Shown here piece by piece: positions 60,209 through 64,000 of a stretch of DNA of 64,000 bases. The stretch is taken from NCBI RefSeq assembly GCF_007018965.1, contig NZ_VJYZ01000015.1, forward strand, positions 1 to 64,000, read 5' to 3'. The first letter of the stretch is position 1. The number at the start of each line of letters is the position of its first letter. Source of the stretch: Paracoccus marinus (GTDB taxonomy: Bacteria > Pseudomonadota > Alphaproteobacteria > Rhodobacterales > Rhodobacteraceae). A program made the translations under genes and the position numbers. The notes under the pieces were generated by a model that saw nothing but the letters and a program-made list of their open reading frames with translations, searched no databases and was not told the DNA's origin.

Positions 60209-61659
60209 TCGTACTGCTCCCGGTATTTGCGGACGATGACCAGCGCCACGATGTTGAGCGCGAGGGTCATCACGAAAAGCGTCAGGCCGAGCGCAAAGGC
60301 GACCAGCGTCTCGGGCGAGGCGAAGTCGTTGTCACCCGTCAGCTGGCCCACGATCTTGACGGTAATGGTGGTCATCGCGTCGAACGGGTTGCCGCTGATC
60401 CGCGCCATCGCGCCGGCGCCCAGGACCACGATCATCGTCTCGCCGATGGCGCGCGAGGCGGCCAGCAGGATGGCGCCGACGATCCCCGGCAGCGCCGCGG
60501 GCAGGATCACGTTGCGCACCGTCTCGGACGGGGTCGATCCAAGGCCAAGGCTGCCGTCGCGCAGCGACTGCGGCACCGCGTTGATGATGTCGTCCGACAG
60601 CGACGACACGAACGGGATCAGCATGATGCCCATCACCAGGCCCGCGGTCATCACGGACGAGGCCGAGTTGCCGAAGCCCGCGGGGGCGGCGATCCAGTCG
60701 CGGATCAGCGGCCCCACGGTGACAAGGGCGAACAGGCCATAGACGATGGTCGGGATCCCGGCCAGCACCTCGATCACCGGCTTGACGAAGCCGCGCACGC
60801 GGGGGGTCGCATATTCCGACATGTAGATCGCCGCGAACAGCCCGATCGGAACCGCGAACAGAAGCGCGATCAGCGAGATGTAGAGCGTGCCCCACAGCAG
60901 CGGCAGCATCCCCAGCTTGGACCCGCCGCCGAAGCTGGGTGTCCATTCGGTTCCGAAGAAGAAGTCCTGCCACGGATACAGCTGGAAGAAGCGGATCGAT
61001 TCGAACACGAGCGACAGCACGATGCCCACTGTGGTCGCGATGGCGAGCAGCGAGCAAAGGATCAGGAACCCGCGCACAAAGCTTTCGACGATGTTGCGGG
61101 CGCGGTAGCCGGGCTTGATCTGGCTGAGCGACCAGGCAAGGCCCGCCAGCGCGAGGACCAGCGCAGCCCCGGTCAGCGCGCGCGAGGCGTTCAGGTTGAA
61201 CGCCCGGTAATCCTTGGCCGCTTCCAGCACGGGGGCACTGGGCGTGATCTCGATCCCTGCCGCGGCCAGCTTTTCGGTCGTGGCCGCGTCGTCGAGCGAC
61301 AGTGCCCGCGCCTCGGACTGGGAAACGATGCCTTCGTTGACGGCGCGGCCAAGCTCGAACGCGGTGCCCTGCACCTCGGACATGATCTGTCCGCGCGTCT
61401 GGCTGTCGGACACGGCGCTGTCGGGGATGTTCCCGTTCACGGCGCGGTCAACGATCAGCGGTTGGGCCAGGACCCAGACGAGCAGCAGCAGAAGCGACGG
61501 CAGCGCGGTCCAGATCGCGGTGTTCCAGCCATAGTAGGTCGGACGCGAGTGCAGCTTGCGGATGTCGCCCGCGGCGGAACTGCCAGCACGGCGTCGTCCC
61601 AGAATGTATCCCACCAGGGCCAGAGCCAGGATGGTCACCATGATCCAGAAGGGAGACAT
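60205..61659 (-). CDS. pstC: Phosphate ABC transporter permease PstC
   Basis: 484 aa permease, partner of PstA. ATG 61659 (MSPFWIMV) has a GAGGTGG site; GTG 61665 is an alternative. As in PstA, an extended N-terminal part (three TM helices and a periplasmic loop with DSAVSDSQTRGQIMSEVQGTA) precedes the core. The core carries IYMSEYATPRVRGFVKPVIEVLAGIPTIVYGLFAL, the loop RDGSLGLGSTPSETVRNVILP and ASRAIGETMIVVLGAG. A hairpin separates it from pstS. Confidence 0.95.
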   Translation of the reverse strand: MSPFWIMVTILALALVGYILGRRRAGSSAAGDIRKLHSRPTYYGWNTAIWTALPSLLLLLVWVLAQPLIVDRAVNGNIPDSAVSDSQTRGQIMSEVQGTAFELGRAVNEGIVSQSEARALSLDDAATTEKLAAAGIEITPSAPVLEAAKDYRAFNLNASRALTGAALVLALAGLAWSLSQIKPGYRARNIVESFVRGFLILCSLLAIATTVGIVLSLVFESIRFFQLYPWQDFFFGTEWTPSFGGGSKLGMLPLLWGTLYISLIALLFAVPIGLFAAIYMSEYATPRVRGFVKPVIEVLAGIPTIVYGLFALVTVGPLIRDWIAAPAGFGNSASSVMTAGLVMGIMLIPFVSSLSDDIINAVPQSLRDGSLGLGSTPSETVRNVILPAALPGIVGAILLAASRAIGETMIVVLGAGAMARISGNPFDAMTTITVKIVGQLTGDNDFASPETLVAFALGLTLFVMTLALNIVALVIVRKYREQYE

Positions 61660-61700
61660 TTCCACCTCACGGGCGCGCGAACGCGGGAACTCGGGAAGAA

Positions 61701-61723
61701 GGACGGGCCATGACGGCCCGTCC
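61701..61723 (-). terminator. Intercistronic hairpin between pstS and pstC
   Basis: Minus strand GGACGGGCC - GTCAT - GGCCCGTCC, a perfect 9-bp stem, followed by TTCTTCC. It lies 22 nt after the pstS stop and 41 nt before pstC. Such stem-loops after binding-protein genes commonly act as partial terminators or 3'-end stabilisers so that PstS is made in excess over the membrane subunits. Confidence 0.65.
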
Positions 61724-61745
61724 CGGTATCAACCTCGGGGCTCGC

Positions 61746-62774
61746 TTACTTCGCGGCCATGACGGTTTCGGCTTCGACGGCCGCCTGGGTGTCGGCCAGC
61801 TTGGGATCGGGAACCAGGCCGTAGGTGGCCAGCGGGCCGCCCTGACCGGCGACGGCGTCCGACACGAAGAACGCGGCGAACTCCTTCAGGCCGGGGATCG
61901 TGCCGACGTGCTGTTTCTTGACGTAGAAGAACAGCGGGCGCGAAACCGGGTATTCGCCCGAGGCGATCGACTCGGTCGAGGGGGTGACGCCCGACATCGT
62001 GGCAACCTTCAGCTTGTCGGTGTTCTGTTCGTAGAACGACAGGCCGAACACGCCCACGCCTTCGGGGCTGGAGCCCAGGCGGGCCAGCGTCTCGGTGTAG
62101 TCGCCGTCGATGTCGACCGACTTGCCGTCGGCGCGAACGGCCTTGCAGGCGGCTTCGCCTTCGTCTTCGCCCTTCGCGGCGACGAGCGCGTCGTGCGCGG
62201 CCGTGTCCTTGCAGCCCTGGATCAGGACCTTTTCCTCGAACACTTCACGGGTGCCGTGCTTGGTGCCGGGGATGAAGGCCAGGATCGGCTGGTCGGGCAG
62301 CTCGGCGTTGACGTCTTTCCAGCTGGTGTGCGGGTTGGCGACGACCTTGCCGTCGACGACGACTTCGGCGGCCAGCGCGTTGAACACGTCCGACGGGGTC
62401 AGGACGAAGTCGCCGCCGGTGTTCGACGAGGCGAAGACGATCCCGTCATAGCCCAGGCGGACTTCCATGATGTCGGTGACGCCGTTCTTCTGGCATTCGG
62501 CGACTTCGATGTCCTTGATCGGACGCGAAGCGGTCGCGATGTCGATGCCGTTCTCGCCCACGCCCGAGCAGAACTGCTTCAGGCCGGCCGACGAACCGCC
62601 GCCTTCGACGACGGGCGCGGCGAAGTCGGTGTTTTCGGCAAAGGCTTCGGCGGCGATCGTGGCGTAGGGCAGCACGGTCGACGAACCGGCGATCTGGACG
62701 TTGTCGCGGGCCGAGGCGGCGGTCGCCGACAGCGCGGCGATGGCAAGCGCCGAGGCGGTGATCTTCATGTTCAT
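61746..62774 (-). CDS. pstS: Phosphate-binding periplasmic protein PstS
   Basis: 342 aa. ATG 62774 has AGGAG 6 nt upstream; the ATG at 62819 would add 15 polar residues ahead of the signal peptide. Signal peptide MNMKITASALAIAALSATAASA, then DNVQIAGSSTVLPYA, which binds phosphate, followed by APVVEGGGSSAGLKQFCSG and GIDIATASRPI. The later part has FVSDAVAGQGG near the C-terminus. It is the first gene of the pst operon, with a Pho box upstream. Confidence 0.95.
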   Translation of the reverse strand: MNMKITASALAIAALSATAASARDNVQIAGSSTVLPYATIAAEAFAENTDFAAPVVEGGGSSAGLKQFCSGVGENGIDIATASRPIKDIEVAECQKNGVTDIMEVRLGYDGIVFASSNTGGDFVLTPSDVFNALAAEVVVDGKVVANPHTSWKDVNAELPDQPILAFIPGTKHGTREVFEEKVLIQGCKDTAAHDALVAAKGEDEGEAACKAVRADGKSVDIDGDYTETLARLGSSPEGVGVFGLSFYEQNTDKLKVATMSGVTPSTESIASGEYPVSRPLFFYVKKQHVGTIPGLKEFAAFFVSDAVAGQGGPLATYGLVPDPKLADTQAAVEAETVMAAK

Positions 62775-62841
62775 GGCAGGCTCCTGGTTGGAGAGAGGTT
62801 TTGGGCCATCTTTTCCCATAGGAGCGTTCCGTATCGGTTTC

Positions 62842-62859
62842 GTGACAGTAAAATCACAA
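62842..62859 (-). promoter_or_regulatory. Pho box upstream of pstS
   Basis: On the minus strand TTGTGAT-TTTA-CTGTCAC, two 7-bp half-sites 11 bp apart. They match CTGTCAT at 5 and 6 of 7 positions. The site ends 67 nt upstream of the pstS start. A GATACG element about 9 nt downstream of the second half-site could be the -10. PhoB is encoded at the end of the same operon, implying autoregulation. Confidence 0.75.
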
Positions 62860-62894
62860 TCTCACGTCACCCTGCCCGCCGGCCGCCGCCCCGC

Positions 62895-64000
62895 TCAGTC
62901 TCCGGGCAGCAATCGGCCGACGATCTGTCGCGCCGCGCCGCGCACCACGCCGACCCGGTCCTCCTCGGCCCACAGCGCGTTCGCAAAGCTTCGCGCCTGC
63001 TTCAGGGTGATGTGGGGAGGCAGCGGGGCCACGTTCGGGTCGGCCAGGATGTCCAGCACGAACGGCCGGTCGGCGGCCAGCGCCTCGTCCCAGGCGGGGC
63101 CGATATCCTCGGGCCGTTCCACCCGGCGTCCGCCCAGCCCCATCAGCTTTGCCACATCGCCGTAGGGGATGTCCGGCAAGTCCTGGCTCGACGGGTATTT
63201 CGGATCGCCGATCTGGGTCCGCTCCTCCCACGTCACGAAGGCGAGTTCGCGGTTGTTCAGCACCATGACGATCAGCCGGGGGTCGGCCCAGGTCTTCCAG
63301 TAGCGGGCGATGGTGATCAGCTCGGCCATGCCGTTCATCTGCATCGCGCCGTCGCCCGCCAGCGCGATGGACACCCGGTCAGGATAGGCGAACTTGGCCG
63401 CGATCGCATAGGGAACCGCGCAGCCCATGGTGGCGAGCGTGCCCGACACCGACCCCATCATCCCCTCGCGCAGGTCGAGGTCGCGGGCCCACCAGACCGT
63501 CGTCGTGCCGCTGTCGGCGCTGACGATCGCGCCGTCGGGCAGGCGCGGCGTCAGCTCGCGCGTGATCCGCTGCGGGTTGATCGGATCGGCCTTCTCGTCC
63601 GCCGCGCGCGCCAGCGCCTCGCGCGATCGCGTCACCGACGTCTCGACGCTATCGCGCCAGCCGCGATCTTCCTTGCGGGTCAGAAGCGGGATCAGCGCGC
63701 GCAGCGTGGCCGCGGCATCGCCCAGCAGGTTGACCTCGGTCGGGTAGCGCAGGCCCAGCATCCCGGCCGACAGGTCGATCTGGACGGCGCGCGCCTGGCC
63801 GGCCTTGGGCAGGAACTCCGCATAGGGAAACCCGGTCCCGACCATCAGCAGGGTGTCGCAGCCCTGCATCAGCTCGTGGCTGGCGGGCGTGCCCAGAAGC
63901 CCCATCGACCCCGTGACCCACGGCAGCGCGTCGGGCAGCACCTCCTTGCCCAGCAGCGCCTTGGCGACACCCGCGCCCAGCACGTCGGCCACCTGCGCGA
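62895..64000 (-). CDS. Thiamine-diphosphate-dependent enzyme, acetolactate synthase/pyruvate oxidase-like (5'-truncated)
   Basis: Partial: the gene runs off the right edge of the window, so only its C-terminal roughly 368 residues are visible. Family enzymes are about 550-600 aa. Present are the central domain (GTGFPYAEFLPKAGQARAVQIDLSAGMLG) and the C-terminal PP domain. The latter has the ThDP/Mg motif GDGAMQMNGMAELI with NN about 25 residues later (VMVLNNRELAFVTWEE). The wording resembles PoxB-like pyruvate dehydrogenase or uncharacterised ThDP-requiring proteins rather than IlvB. The N-terminal PYR domain with the catalytic Glu is outside. It is transcribed toward pstS, 120 nt away. Confidence 0.85.
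   Translation of the reverse strand, partial: AQVADVLGAGVAKALLGKEVLPDALPWVTGSMGLLGTPASHELMQGCDTLLMVGTGFPYAEFLPKAGQARAVQIDLSAGMLGLRYPTEVNLLGDAAATLRALIPLLTRKEDRGWRDSVETSVTRSREALARAADEKADPINPQRITRELTPRLPDGAIVSADSGTTTVWWARDLDLREGMMGSVSGTLATMGCAVPYAIAAKFAYPDRVSIALAGDGAMQMNGMAELITIARYWKTWADPRLIVMVLNNRELAFVTWEERTQIGDPKYPSSQDLPDIPYGDVAKLMGLGGRRVERPEDIGPAWDEALAADRPFVLDILADPNVAPLPPHITLKQARSFANALWAEEDRVGVVRGAARQIVGRLLPGD

Overview
The window is GC-rich chromosomal DNA from an alphaproteobacterium. The best guess is Rhodobacteraceae, close to Paracoccus. This rests on a cytochrome c550 gene directly upstream of an aa3 oxidase subunit I gene, a divergent znuA / zur-znuCB locus, a Rhodobacterales-style MetH, an opgGHC operon and a pst-phoU-phoB operon. 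The genus is an inference. No IS element, phage, CRISPR array or rRNA was seen; one tRNA is present. Genes are packed in operons with many 4-nt ATGA overlaps, and no gene-free stretch exceeds 300 bases. Positions 1-143 hold only a leader with a weak GCTGGT/ACCAGC hairpin (1-25); 34821-35057 (237 nt) shows nothing convincing.

Layout. 144-5414 (+): five-gene peptide/nickel-type ABC importer. 5532-5618 (-): tRNA-Leu(GAG). 5666-10650 (-): metH and a zinc alcohol dehydrogenase. 10744-14552 (+): lipB, cytochrome c550, ctaD and a DUF2244 protein. 14592-19184 (-): RND efflux pump (adaptor plus permease, no outer-membrane factor). 19360-23308 (-): Fbp/Afu-type ABC importer. 23400-30955 (-): TonB-dependent siderophore receptor, fhuD, fhuB, fhuC and an ABC-exporter-fold protein. 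31139-34820 (+): exbB, exbD, tonB and a siderophore-interacting reductase, divergent from the receptor across a perfect 8-bp dyad. 35058-39993 (+): opgG, opgH, opgC for periplasmic glucans. 40048-41589 (+): malonyl-CoA synthetase. 41604-44773: znuA (-) divergent from zur-znuC-znuB (+). 44895-54077 (+): a six-gene glycan operon. 54198-56480 (+): FdhF/YdeP-like molybdoenzyme behind a perfect FNR-type box. 56577-62774 (-): pstS-pstC-pstA-pstB-phoU-phoB with a Pho box. 62895-64000 (-): 5'-truncated thiamine-diphosphate enzyme.

How the genes work together. Much of the window is nutrient acquisition with its own regulation. Siderophore iron uptake has an outer-membrane receptor energised by TonB-ExbBD, an Fhu importer and a reductase for iron release. 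Zinc uptake is under Zur, and phosphate uptake is under PhoB. The respiratory block (c550, CtaD) and LipB are core metabolism.

The most interesting segment is 44895-54077. It holds three glycosyltransferase-type proteins, one of them fused to UDP-galactopyranose mutase. It also holds a Gfo/Idh/MocA dehydrogenase, a zinc-ligand-poor MDR dehydrogenase, and a glycosyltransferase fused to a clan-GH-A glycoside hydrolase-like domain. No polymerase, flippase or exporter is present. This looks like a dedicated pathway for a small, probably galactofuranose-containing glycan or glycolipid whose product I cannot name. A second lead is an 11-bp sequence shared between the znuA/zur control region and a perfect dyad in front of metH.
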